64,000 nucleotides of DNA from Trichoplax adhaerens (lineage: Eukaryota > Placozoa > Uniplacotomia > Trichoplacea > Trichoplacidae), in NCBI RefSeq assembly GCF_000150275.1, contig NW_002060946.1, forward strand, positions 5,618,597 to 5,682,596, in the 5' to 3' direction. The position numbers and the translations under genes are program-made. Positions 1-13,079 of this stretch are shown piece after piece. The notes below the pieces were generated by a model that saw only the letters and a list, made by a program, of their open reading frames with translations, did no database searches and had not been told where the DNA came from. The stretch's first letter is position 1. Each line of letters begins with the position of its first letter.

Positions 1-3000
1 CGTCCTATGGCCGTTATAACTGGCTGAAAAATGACCAGAATCATAATTGGCATGCGATTGGACTACAGAGGTTGGATTCGTTGCTATTGCCTCCTGATTT
101 TCACCCATATTGAGTAGATGATCATTCTTCGTTATAGAATCGTCCTGATGACTTTGGTTATCACGATAGCCGTTAGCATGTGTGTTTAAAAATGGATTCC
201 CATATTGATTAGAATTATATTCTACTGATTTCTCGCTGAGACTTCCTTTTCCATCAGGAAGCGTGTTCTTACCTTCATTAAAATTAGCATGACTGATATC
301 TCGGTTATGAAGATGATGATTATCGTTCTTGATACTTATAAATGGATTATGATGATACTGTTGGCTAGAGAAATATTCGACATGGGTTGTCCTAACAGGA
401 TCATTTCCGTTGGTGATGGAGTTCATTTCGCTCTCTTCTATTTTCGCTGTCATGATCGATGATGGAGCAGGATCATGTTTTTCTACCATCGGTAAATGCA
501 AGTTTGCAGCTTGATAAGTATCTTGTGTTGTCGTTGATGATGGTCCTATAGCATTGCTAGGAGCTTGGTCATCCATATTAAAACTGTTGGTTAACGAATG
601 GAATGCAACTTCGGTATCTCTTAAACTACCGGATAATAATTTATTCTCTCGCCTTAAGTCATCGAGACGAATTTCAATTTCTTTCAACTTGGTGGATTCT
701 CTTGACAAGGTAGATAGATCCGTATCCAATGTTTGATTGAAATGATTATCATCATTTCCTTGGCCGTTAACTAAATGAGAATGATTTACAGGTGATGAAG
801 GGAGGCTATCCGTAGGTTCCAAATCTTGATGATTTAAATTAGGATCCAATGTAGTCGCTACTGTTGATGATTGTATTGGAGCAACGTTGTTTTCACCATC
901 GTTTTGATGATCGAATAAAAGTTGATTCTTTCGGTGTAATTGGCCGTTCTCCAATTCTAACTGATCTAATTCATCTTTAATTTGCGATACATAGGATTGC
1001 ATTTGTTCAGCACTATCTAATTGTTGATGTAATTGATTATTTTCCTGTAATATCTCATTTAATTGAACCTTAAATTGCATCCCTTCATGGCGTAAACTTT
1101 CTACTTCATGCAATGCTTCCCTTAATTGATCATTCTCTTGCTGTAATTTAGCCATTTTATCTGTTATAGTTACCTTAAAATCTTGCTGAACTTCCATTAA
1201 TTCTTGCTTAACAACATGGAAATCGTCCAACTTTGTCTGTAAGATCGTATTTTCACGGACTAACCGTTGAATTTGATCTTCATAAAAGTCTTTATTTTTC
1301 TTCATCATTTCCCATTCATCGCGTATTTTATCGACTTCAAAGTCTTGATTTTGACGATTTTGTTGCGTACAACGTTGTAAATTTTCTTCTAGTTTAATCA
1401 ATTTCTCTTTAAGTAGGATATTTTGTTTTCCCAACTCCAACTGAATTTCTTTTTCACTACCTAATTGTTGATTTAATCGTTGTATCCGTTGTTCTAATTG
1501 CGATTGCTTAGCAATCCAATCCTCTTTCTCTTTTTTTACCTTGATTAATTCAATCTGTTGCTCATCAAATTGGTGTTGCAATTCTAATTTACCATGATAT
1601 TGATTTAATGTCGATAGAGGTTGAAGTTTATCGTAGCCGATGGAAGTGTTGTTTTCTATAATAGCAGTTGATTCTAAATGTTGTCGATTATCGACCGGTT
1701 TTACTTCAACATTATTCTCATAAAGTTGATGATTTTGTATACGATCATTCAATTCTAAATCGAGTTCTTGGGATGATATTAATAATTCTGTAACGCTATC
1801 TGGTTGATTAAAACGTTGCTTACTGGCATGCAATTGTTTCTCTAGTTTTTCCAATTCTTGTTGGACTTTTCGGCTTTCATTTTCAATTAAATAACGGCTA
1901 TCATGATGACTATCATGTAATGTAGAAGTTCCATTGGGTTCATTCGAGCCATCCTGTCCAACTCGATTCAATAGAGGATAGGAAGAATCGACTTTTGAAT
2001 CAGCCATATTTTGATACTGCGAAAGTTGATTAGCATGTCCATTTATCTTTGAAGCTAGAGCCTGTTCATCATCATTATTATCTGCTGATTTTACAGCTTG
2101 AGCTGGCTCTGACATTGGAGTTCGCTCACCATATGGCTTGCTATGACTATCCTATAGGACAGAGTGGAATATAAATCGTTGATGCTTAATAGAAACAGAC
2201 AGTTAATTTAACAAGTGTATACGAAATAGAAAGGTAATCGCTCACAGATAATTTGGAGTACAAACTTCTAATGTAATCAAATTTTAATAGAAATTTGAGT
2301 CTTTGTTCTACTATTTCGAAGATATTTTATTACAAGGCCATTTCTAGTTATCCGTCTCAAAGAAATTCCTTAAATATGATATACCGTACGACAGGCATAG
2401 GTCAACATTGATCGCTAAGTTAATGCTTACTCTTGAGATGCCTAACCATTTCATCCGTTGAATAGAAAGATTTTTATTTTATTAAAAGCATTTAAGCTCT
2501 TGCTGATAACGATACGTTTCTCTTATGAGCTGGCATTAATAGCTAAGTTTACTTGCTCTCACAGGGCAATTATCAGCTTCAGTCATTAAATAGAAAGATT
2601 TTTATTTCAGCTATGCTGATTGAACTACAGCATGCTGCTATTAAGTTCGGCGGTCGAATTAATACCTTGCATAAGGATATACTACAACTACTATAGGCAT
2701 GGATCAACATTGATTGCTGATTTAATGTGCACTCATGGAATGGTTATCACTTTCAGTTGTTAAATAAACAGATTCTTAATTTATCTACAGTAATTAAACT
2801 ACAGTAGGAACGTTGCTATCAGTCTAGTAATCGAATTCATACCTTAGATATAAATATATACCACAAGTACTATGGGCATGGGTCGACATTTGACTGCTAA
2901 TTTAATGTACACTCATGGGATGATTATCACTTTCAGTAGTTCAATAGAATGATTCTTAATTCAACTTAAGTGATTAAATTACAGTAGGTATGTTGCTATT

Positions 3001-3560
3001 AGGCCCAGTAATCGAATGGATACCTTCAATATAGATATACCATGAGTACCATAGGCATAGGTCGACATTGATTGCTAATTTAATGTACACTCATGGGATA
3101 ATTATCACTTTCAGTCTTTCAATAGAAAGATTCTCATTTCATCGAAAGCGATTCAACTAGAGTAAGCATATTTCTATTAGGCCGGCAATCAAATTCTATT
3201 GCTAATTAACTAATTAATAGACTGATTCTAGTAAAAATAAATATGATCATAGCTATCTGTACGACCAAGATATTCAGATTGAAAACTGCATGTTATAGCT
3301 ACCTGATTTGATTTTTGAAAAGTTTCAAGTCGAGCATCTTTATAGAAGTGAATACGCTGATGTAGAGTCTGCAATATGTTGAAGAGTTCAAGTTGTAGAA
3401 AAGCATTAGATCAGTGATAGACAAGAGAGGCAATCTACCCTACCAATCCAATTCAATTATTAACCTTCTTACTCCTATAGCCTTACTCGGCAACTGCTAA
3501 AAGTACCCTACATACCTTTAGAGCTTCACTAGTGACTTCATCTTTATTAATGTCGTTCAT
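1..3560 (-). CDS. Long coiled-coil protein, 3' end beyond window
   Basis: I do not recognise the family. Two exons are visible: a 15-codon start exon (3560-3516, M-N-D-I-N-K-D-E..., donor GTATGT) and a long exon from 2151 (acceptor CTATAG after a pyrimidine tract) that stays open for 717 codons to the window edge, so the C-terminus is missing. Phase 0 matches at the join. If the first exon is wrong, translation could start at the ATG at 2115. Residues about 90-430 are rich in Q, E, K and L, with heptad-like stretches typical of a long parallel coiled coil. The rest is N/H/S/D-rich and looks disordered. Two NPF tripeptides (near 340 and 190) could bind EH domains, as in endocytic adaptors. No signal peptide or membrane segment is seen. 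A scaffold or tether role is inference only. Its 1.36-kb intron holds a tandem repeat. Confidence 0.75.
2400..3190. repeat. Decayed ~180-bp tandem repeat in an intron
   Basis: The anchor 'cattgattgctaatttaatg' and variants of it recur at about 2406, 2708, 2887 and 3066, each followed by 'cactcatgg', 'tatcactttcagt' and an 'aatagaaagatt'-like block. A weaker copy lies near 2533. The spacing of the clear copies is about 180 bp. The array lies wholly inside the first intron of the coiled-coil gene. Confidence 0.7.
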
Positions 3561-4811
3561 TTTAACTAAATATTGCAAAGGAGAATTTTATTGCTAACGA
3601 TTTGAACATTGAGTACTTGCCTAAACGAAATATTACCTTTGGATGGAGCTGATGTCGTTTTTAGTTGATTACGTAGAGGCTTAGTGAGATGGTTTAGTTC
3701 CGTCCATGATGAGTTATTTCTTGTTTTTATTTCATATTTATTGCGTCCCTTATTTGAATTAGAAAAAATATAAAGATTAACTTATAGGAGGATCAATTAG
3801 CCCAATTTGAATTAAGTGCCTACTTCAGCTATGGAGTCTTTTACTTGTTTTTCCTTCGTTAAGTTATCTTCTTCCACCTATAGATTTATGCATATTAGAT
3901 CAGGTATTCGATTTATAATTAGGTGAAAATATATAAAGTAAAGAGCAAAGAGTAAGTAGTTCGATTTCTAACCCGGTGTTTTAGCAATGCTAAGAAAATA
4001 AGTAGGATATGTTCGTCAGCCTTTCCTTGGAGAATATCACTGGGTCTAGAAGTATAGTGCTAGCAAGGTTAAGACTATCGTACTAATTAAAAACAATATA
4101 AATTCATTGATTATAGTGGTATATAAAATATCTAAAAAATAGTTTAGCTTAAAACGGTACTATGAGAAGTATTTTATTTAAATTGATTGACTTCCTACAA
4201 ATCTTACTGGATTAACTTCAAATTCAACGATATAAATCCCTCATATTATTACACTACCCGACTTTAAGGTTATTGATTGCTTCAAAACCTTATTAGGTTA
4301 ACTTCAATATCAATGATAGAAATATCCTAGTAGTATACATTATTTATGCTCATTAGCTACTTTAAAGTACTATTTAATTGATTTCAATTTCAATGACTGA
4401 AACTTGCCCATGTCGTAGTTAGGTTCATGAGTTACTGTAAAAATTTAACTTGATTAATGCGAATATTCCTGTGGCATCATCACACTTTATTTATTTCAGA
4501 TAGTTAAGTTAGGGATAGGTAAATGATAATGAATTAGTTACGCATTAAAAGGTTTTTATAATTTGGGTTTAGTCTTACCGAATTAAATTATTAGGTATCC
4601 CCAGTTGATTTTCAGCAGCTTCTATTACGCTGGTAAAATGGCGCAATTTATCATTCGGCTATAGTAAGATGGCGATTGTGAATGACAGCATAAGTATCAG
4701 TAGCCGAGATTTCATTCTTAATTAATGTATAACTACAGTATCTTGAGTTCATGTAGTATCAGTTCTAGGAGTTATTAATTGTAAAATATTCAATAAAATT
4801 GAGAAATGTAT
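3561..4811. other. Intergenic, AT-rich, with weak ~100-bp repeats
   Basis: No coding exon is seen between the coiled-coil gene and the 3' end of the CH-domain gene. Around 4165-4420 three degenerate units of roughly 100 bp share 'ttgattgacttc', 'ggattaacttcaa' and 'tcaatgatagaaat' blocks. The 5' part probably carries the coiled-coil gene promoter, but I see no clear core promoter motif. Confidence 0.5.
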
Positions 4812-7800
4812 CTATAGTTTAATTTGCAAGCATACCGAACCACCATAAGAATCGGCCGTAGACGATGGTAGTTTACAATATTTTTGAATCACTCCAGCTA
4901 AAAGTTTCCCGTCTTGATAACTAAAAGCCAAAATTAAATTCATAAATGAAGATTGATCATGATGTAAATCTATTAATTTATTAATGCAGCTCAAGGTAAT
5001 TTTAGTAATTGATTTTAATGTAGCTGTTTATTATTTTTATGAAAATATTACCATTTTACGAATGGTGTTCTCTTCATATCCAATTTATCCGTTATATTTA
5101 ACTGATCGCGACACCACTTGGTTAATTTTTTCATGGCCTGGGCTGTTGTGCGTAAGTAAGTCGTAGAATCTGTGGGTTTAGGCAAGAACGAATTAAATTA
5201 AAATGCGATTTGGTTCTATGAATTTAAAAATGTGTTGTTTTTATCGGATTTGCTAATCTTAGGATCTTATAAGAAGCGGCATAAAATTTGTTGACGATAT
5301 CCATGACTGAGATAACCCAGTCATTATTATACAAGTATAAAGCTGATCATTTGTAATAACTAATAGCCAATGCTAGCTCTTTTGATCGCTAGCATGTAAG
5401 GTAGATGTGAAAGTACATGTAGTCGGAAAATAGCACGATAATCGGGATTACTTCAACATTTTTAAGTAATTTATTTAATCTATTAACTATCAATTTAGCG
5501 TGAAAGTCCTTGGATAACACCATAAGCTACATTCTGTAACATTATATTCCTTTTAAGAATATTAGTTTATGTGTAACATGAAATATCGGTAAGAGTAGGC
5601 AACTCAATATGAAAGTACGGAAATATCCCTGACTACTGGGTAACAACGAATAGTTAAATCTGCTTAAACTAGGTAAAAACATAGCTAGAAATATTACAAT
5701 AGGAACCAAATTTAAACTAAACCTTGCTAGGCAAAAATAGAGTGATAAATTTATATAACATGAGTATAGGAGCACACTGCAAACGAACGCATTCTACTAT
5801 CAGCAATTAGACGTTAGAACAGAGAGTTATTTACCGTTTCCATGGACATCAAAATGGATAAATATTGCCCATAATATGCTTAAAATGGATCTAATATCAC
5901 CTTTAACAATGTCTACAATAAATAAAATAATGGCCAATAATTAATATCCCAAGTGATTTTAATTAGGATTTTAAGGCGGAGTACACAAGAATAAGCATAA
6001 ATTAAATTACTTACCTTCAGGTTTTGTGGTTAATTTGATTCCACAATTTTTCATAAACTCCAATAATATAGCGACATTATTAATTTGAGACATGACTGAT
6101 TGTGATTGCTAGCAGTGAGAAAGACTGATTTAGCTATTCAGCTGATAAAAACTGAAATAATATAAGTTTTAATGCCGTAATTATTTTTCCTATGCTGTTC
6201 CAACCTGGACTTTATGCAATAATTGATGATTGGATGTCAATTCAATCAAATGACATAATAAAATTCCATCGCAAAAGTCATGTTGGATCTTTTTGATCTT
6301 TAGATCACGATTAGCCAAATGGAAGTTTGCCCATGTTAAATAGACCTAAATGAGATCCATAAGGCAATGAAATAGTTTACATTATTATACAGTATTAACT
6401 CTATTCTATACATTTTAGAGGACTTTTATTTTAAACTGAACTATATTACTTATTATCCTTCATTGTCTGAAAGCTTTAATAATGGCCTTTCATATCCAAA
6501 ATTAAAATTTTAAATGATTTGAAGTTATCAGAATAAATGATCGTTCATTCATAGCTTCATCTGTTAATAAAATTGTTCCGACCAATACACTATATTAAAT
6601 TTATTAACAAGCCAATCTTGGTGAGGGAATGAATCGGAAATAATCCTCAAAATATGTGTAATTACAATGCTAACGAATGGGAAGATAAGAGCATAATTCT
6701 TAAAATGATCTATTTTGCTAGCAGTTTTAATTTAACTTTATAATTACTAAGGTATGAAATCAAGTCTGAAGGTATAAGTTTATACAGAAGTGAATCGAAG
6801 ATATTTGAGATTTTCGTAGCCCATATAAACTTCTTACGAATTACTAATCCTTATAAAATATTATAATTTTACTCTTGATGGTGATGAATGGAATAAAAAG
6901 AGTAATTAACAAATAAGTAATTTGTCTCTATTAGCATCGGAAGCTGGAGACTAAAGTAGTATAATGTTAATATTTGAATATAGGTATAAGCTCGTTTGAA
7001 AGTTAATCGAATATATTTAAAATTTTTAGAGGACGTGTACAGTCCCTACAAACAAATAGTCACCGTAATGTTTACGACGATAGATAGGATTAGTGAAGGG
7101 ATAATTTTACTTTTAATATCACGAGAAATAGAACAGTAAAGTAGAATAATATCAAAACTAAAAGTGTAATATTGTATAAAAGTCGATCGAATATATTTGA
7201 GATAGCATGCATTAAGTCCGTACAACTTACTCATCGTCGTAAAATATTTTTTTAATCTACTTTATGATGATAGGTAGCATTCATGAACGGATAATTTTAT
7301 TTCTTTCACCATGAGAAATAAGAGAATAATACATTTATAATCTTAAAGCTGAATATGTATAAGTATAAGACTGACAACAGTCAATCGAATGTAACTGAGG
7401 ATTTTTGATGGCCTTCGTATGAGTTAATAAATATAGTTGAAATATCTTTAAGATATACTTGATGATAGATAGAATTAATGGAGAAACAACTTTGTTTCTA
7501 TCAGCATTAGAACTAAGAAAATAAAGTAATATGACGTTAAAGCTGATGTACAACAATCAACTTGTACATTAGTCAATAGGATCTATTTGTAAATTTCTAG
7601 CATACGTGTATGTACAGTTCTTACGAATAATTAATCTTCGTAATCTATTTTAAAGTTTATAATACAATGATTGGTGGAATTAATGAAGGAATAATTTTAT
7701 ATCTTTTTAGTCTAAGCGGCAGAATATGAGAAATTGACAGTATTGTAAATGGTAAGTAGATTGATTGAATATTAAGGTCTTTAAATCCATAATCATGGTA

Positions 7801-9009
7801 ATCAAGGAACTACTACATTTATAACTTAAGGATACTGAGATAAAATTAGGTTCATTTAGGATATTTATGTAGCAAAGACATGAATGTCTTTTCGTAAAAT
7901 TTCTATCATAATCTGCATAGAAAGGCGAAAATTAGAAGAATCACTCTTCTAAATTCTATTCGTTATTAATATAACATGATGGAGGGACTTTCCTCTAGTT
8001 GGATGTTTGTAAATATACAATCTACTCATTCACTGAAATAGATACTACTTTCTACCCTTCTGATCTTTACTTTTCGCCGCTGCTGTTCGTAGAGGCAATG
8101 CAGCGTAGAGAATATACTCAGCCCATGAATTAATCGACATGATTATTTGGTAAACATTATTTTAGGCTATCAATTCACGATTCTCAATTCATAATCTATT
8201 TTAGTGTCATCTCTTAATGTTCTCGAAGACAGGAAAATTATCACCATGCAAGCTAATGATATTTATGATGCTATCTACAGTAGTTTGAGTTTCCCAGCAA
8301 TATTTTTATGGCGGACAGTTTAAGGTATATCTACACTAGTATTATCGTGATTGATTTAATAAAGTTGTCAACTTTGTCATAATCTGCTAAATTTACTATT
8401 TATAGTATTCCCCAAAAAGAACAAAATAGAATAGCCAAAATAGTCGGATCATTTTATCTTTATGCCAAGGATTAATTGTTATTCGATCATGAATATATTG
8501 ACATTTCAAATACTCTCTATGGTTAACTGCTAGGATAGTACTACAGTAACAAGTTGAAAGAGTGCAAAATTTGATTCCCATGTCGTAGTAGATCATCGAC
8601 AATTCGAGTGTTTTGTTTCCTTTTTAACTGTAGTAAGCATAAACTGTTCCAATCAGCGCTAGCTATATCAATAATTTGTAACATTGGAATAATGATGTGC
8701 CTCGACATGATTTCAGAAACGAAATTCAATCACGCTCACTACCATGTCAAGGTACGAATGCAATTAAATCTATTGCAATGATGGCAAAAATATGAAGAAA
8801 ATAAAACGTATTTCAATCATCAAAGCTGCAGTAGGATAAATTCAATCCGAAGAATAATAATGGGCATTAGCTCTTGAGTTGTTTAAGGTTACCATGTCCA
8901 TTGATTTCATGGTAGTAACTAAATCATTTGGTAACCTCCGATTGCAGCTGTAAATGGATTGGCTTACCTCTGTTAAAGTTTGATATTTTTTCGGTCTAGT
9001 ATTAGCCAT
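4812..9009 (-). CDS. Calponin-homology (CH) domain protein, ~207 aa
   Basis: Six exons join with matching phases: 9009-8968, 6345-6205, 6108-6015, 5912-5835, 5142-5052 and 4989-4812. The first four encode a full CH domain. Its marks are VYLTWANFHL (helix 1), QHDFCDGILLCHLIEL (the conserved DG..L core), INNVAILLEFMKNCGIKL, and DIVKGDIRSILSILWAIF (the 'DIV.G....IL.L.W' end motif). CH domains bind F-actin or microtubules, or act as signalling modules. After a short linker a second CH-like start follows (KKLTKWCRDQL, then YQDGKLLAGVIQKYC), but the protein stops soon after, so the second domain would be only its N-terminal half. The overall pattern recalls neuron-navigator or parvin CH domains, but I cannot assign an orthologue. 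The join of exons 5 and 6 is the least certain, because its acceptor is pyrimidine-poor. Intron 1 (2.6 kb) holds a tandem repeat. Confidence 0.8.
6780..7740. repeat. Decayed ~200-bp tandem repeat inside intron 1 of the CH gene
   Basis: The block 'gatgatagatagaattaatg' and variants, followed by 'gaaggataattttat', recurs near 6866, 7077, 7264, 7452 and 7672, with spacing of 187-220 bp. Short open frames in it are chance products of the repeat and show no family signature. Confidence 0.65.
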
Positions 9010-10880
9010 CTTAGAATATCCAGTCTAGCAAGGCGATGATTAATCTAGTAAATTAACAAAATTGTATTGAACCAATTGATAATAGTAAAACCTATGCAGA
9101 TGGAATAATTTTAATCATGATTGCACATTCGTTATTGTCTAACGAACAAAAACATATCAGCTTTAAATCCATCAACTTTACTCGTTCTTAAAATTGCAGT
9201 TAGTACATTGAACTAGAATCTATTCAATTTCATGGATACATTAAATAACTATAGATAATTTTATTCAAAATCGAATAGAGTTATTATTCACCTTCGATGG
9301 ACGCCAGTAATCAATCTGTCCCTGTCTCTCTTTTTCTGTCAATGTCTTTCTACTTTGTTCAAATGGGTAGCAAAATGGCTATCGGTAATAATAAAAGTAA
9401 TGCTTGCTTTAATAATGTTGAAAAAAGTAACGGATTTACTTGGATAATACTATTTTCTCGTTATGAACCTTTCAAAGTTGATTTGCTGTTAAAGATCTGA
9501 AATCATTATTAACGGATTACTAGGATGGGCAAATTCTTACTGGACTTTTTATTCAATATCGAGATGCGAACATACGTTAATCAAGCATCTTAATCAATTT
9601 GTTAGCGTAGTTTGTGGGGTGTTACCTATTCTAATTTGACACTAGCTAGCTAGCAGTTATTACAGATAGGACAAGAGCCAATTCTGCTCCGTCAAACTAT
9701 TATTTAATTAGCTTTTTATCTGCTGTTAGACGCATTAGAATCATAATAACGATGATGGTTGAAATTGCTTTATAAACCTGATTACTATTCCATTCTAGAG
9801 CATGGAAACAATACTTTTGTCATTCTAATCGATTTGAACTATTGTCTATTTTCATCAAGGATAATAATAGTATCGTCCCTTATGCGAAGTTTTGTTCATC
9901 ATTTTTGCATATAATTTATGCTATTGATGGAAACTGTAGGACGCTAATCCTGCTTAGTATAATAAATCAGAGTAGAAGATAAAAGACTAAATATTATCGA
10001 GGATTGCTATGGATGATGATTATTTTTATTCTTTGCATAATTTTTTTATTCTAACATTTGCTTCCGTTCCAAGTTACATGATGATGTATGGATAGAATTG
10101 GTAGAAGTTTATATATTATTATGAGGGAACAATGCAGATGCTATATATTACTATAAATCTATTGAAAGAAGAGAGAAATAGAGGAAACAGTAACTAATTT
10201 GTTGTTTTATAATCGGTTGGACTAGAAAAGCTGATGGAAACAATATGAAGAACAATTTTAATCAAGTGAATAAATGATATTGACCAAGTCCAAATTAATT
10301 TGCATAATAAATAAGTCAGCTCAGTAGTTAATCTATCGCTATTAATTTAAAAATTATTCCAGAGGTAAAAAATTATTCTACCTTGTTAAGATTAGGTAGA
10401 GTTAAGTTGACGTGTTCAATTATTCCATTGGGTCTTTACTACGTACTAGGGAAAGGATTAATTCTAGCATAATTTATAAATTGTTTACTATGAACACAAA
10501 CGTTCAAATGTTTTCCTTGCTTGTAAACAATTATATAACATAACATGTAGTGATATCCAGGTGTACATTAATAATTGTCAAAAGATTGATAGATGTACAC
10601 TCACCTGTCCATTCATTGAGTACTTTAGATTTGAAAGCAATTGCATCGTTTACAAATTTATGGGCTAAGGGGATGAATGTTGAAAATAAATCAAATAATG
10701 ATATTATAGACTTGTACTAGGGTTAAGAATTGATTTATGCTCAATGACTGATTTTCTTTTATTTAGTCTTGTAATTTATCCCTAGTGATAGTGTAGTAAA
10801 CAAGTGCATAGGAAGAAATGAATATTCAATGTACATTTATATAATCACTCTATTTTATTATTTACTCTTCCTTACTCATT
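9010..10880. other. Gene-free AT-rich region
   Basis: I see no supported exon, RNA gene or repeat array. A 67-codon frame at 9297-9500 has no splice context or recognisable motif. The part next to 9010 should contain the promoter of the CH-domain gene. Confidence 0.4.
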
Positions 10881-10889
10881 GGTGGTGAT

Positions 10890-11535
10890 TTAATGTAAGA
10901 TAGCAGGTAAATAGGTTGATAATTTTGAAAAATAAGCTAGCAGAACAGCATTTTTATTGCCTAATTTTCTACCATATTGATTCTACTTGTAAGCGATGGT
11001 TTAAATCTATTTGGTGTATGTAATACACATGTGTAAACATCTAACTTGAGACAGCAGGTCAATAGACGCATAGCTATTAAAAATAAACTGGCAGAAGAAA
11101 ATTTTGATTGCCCAACCTTTGACTATACTGATTACACGGGTAAATGATGATATAACTCGATGTGGTGTGTACTATGTAATATACGTGTGTATATGATGTA
11201 TATTACTCTTCTCTACTCACAGATGGTAATGTAAGACAGCAGGTAAATGAATGGATCACTTTTTAAAATAAACCGAGTAAACAGTATTTTTATTGCCTAA
11301 TTTTTAGCCCTACTGACTACACCCGCAAACAATGGTATTAATGTAGGTGGTGTGTATAATATTGCTTTTCTTTCCTCAATGATGGTGATGTAGTGAAAGA
11401 CAGCAAGTAAATGGACCCCTAACTTTTAAAAATAAAGTGGTAAAAGAGCATTTTTATTGGCCAATTTTTAGCTATTCTGATCATACTGGTAAGTGATGGT
11501 ATACAAGTAATTATATGTGGTGTGTATAAATTTGC
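10890..11535. repeat. Four-copy ~150-185-bp degenerate tandem repeat
   Basis: The anchor 'agacagcaggtaaat' occurs near 10898, 11048, 11234 and 11397. Each is followed by 'aaaataaa..gcagaa..cattttattgcc', 'aattttctacc..tactgatt' and 'gtggtgtgtat'. The array is intergenic. Confidence 0.7.
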
Positions 11536-11629
11536 ATTTATTGATGACAAGACTAAGATTTTCAATGTATCATTGTGTAGTCAGAAGATAATACTCAATA
11601 CTATTGTATAGTCGTTAATAAACAATTTT

Positions 11630-11865
11630 AAGAGCAACTTCTTTTACATAGCTATAATATATTTTTAAAACCGATGCCTATCGATACGATTTGCATATAC
11701 TGCTCAATTTTAATATCAATTTGTTGATGAGCAATTTTAAAGTCAAATTCTTTTACATAGTATAAGATATTTTGAAACCGATGCATATCGATGCGATTTG
11801 CATATACTGCTCAATTTTGATATCAATTTGTTGATGAGCAATTTTAAAGTCAAATTCTTCTATAT
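11630..11865. repeat. Short direct repeat, ~107-bp period
   Basis: 'atttgttgatgagcaatttt' occurs near 11718 and 11825, and 'cgatttgcatatactgctca' occurs twice between them and upstream. The copies are nearly identical and therefore young. Confidence 0.75.
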
Positions 11866-12409
11866 GTTTATTATTATTAACCCAATGTATAAGGATGGTG
11901 CATATTATACCTAATATTAATATACAGTTGGTAAAAAAACTTGAATACTCAACTCTTATGCATACTAATAATGAATTATCAATCTCGTGTATATCGATAG
12001 GATGTGGATATCCTACTCAATACCAGTATTGATTGATAAATCACTTTAGTATCCAATTGTTATTTAAACTGATAGTAAATGGAATATATATGGAAGTGAC
12101 GTGGATCTACTGCCCAATATGGATATAATAGAATGGCGTTAATAAATGATTTTAACAGTAAATTGTCGGCCATGTTGTATTGATTCTCAATTTCGTGTAG
12201 TGTATGTGGATGTAAGGTCAATGCCATATCCGATACTGCTATGATAAATATGCAGTCATTAAGAAAGATTTTCAATATCCAGTTGTCATGTACTGATTTA
12301 AAATGTAGTCTACGCGTATATGGATGTACTACTAGGTTTGGATTTGTATTTATTTGCACCAATTTGAGGATCCAAAGTCGGCCGCCATTAATGATTGCAG
12401 ATCATATCG

Positions 12410-12965
12410 ATGACAAGAGTACAGTGTACAGTGCATGCAGTAACACTTTCGACCAGGCAGTATTGTACATTGTAGACTGTAGACTCGGTGGCAGGACGGA
12501 CTGTGTGACAAGGCATGATAGTGAGTGTAACTGTACAATGTACATGAGAATACCTGTACTGTAGAGATTACATTCAGGACGGACTACGTGACAAGGGCAT
12601 GGCTGTACAGTGTACAGTACAGTATGAACTCCTTTATACTGTAGTGAAGCTAAGAAATACTGTCAAGAAATACTGTACTGTCAAGAAATTTTGTAGACAT
12701 CACGTCCACCAGTCCAGCAATCCAGTACAGTCCGATCTGGTCACAATCGCTTTCCGTCCGACTGTACACTGTACTATACTGTAGTACTGTACACTGTACT
12801 GTACAGGACACAGTTTAACAGTACAGTACTGTAGTCTACAGTACTGTACAGTACACTCTACTATTTACAGTACTAACTGGAACAGTACCGTAAAAAGAAC
12901 CACTGTAGGACTATTCCCCTCACCTACTCAACTCTCATTCTACCGTACACGGTACAGTATAGGAA
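12410..12965. repeat. GTAC-centred palindromic simple-sequence block
   Basis: Dense, irregular runs of tgtac/gtaca/cagtact make a highly self-complementary stretch, for example 'actgtactgtacaggac' and 'acagtactgtagtctacagt' around 12780-12860. Base composition is more GC-rich than the flanks. The same motif family recurs at 59130-59470 and 59815-59830. Long open frames on both strands here are by-products of the low stop density in the repeat. Confidence 0.7.
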
Positions 12966-13079
12966 TCAAGGACACGCTTGCGGTAGCGACTAGTAGCGAC
13001 TAGGGTGGAGGAAAAAAAAAAAATCACCACAATCAATGTCACCCATGACAATCGCTTGTGGCCGTCACTGTGGTCACGT

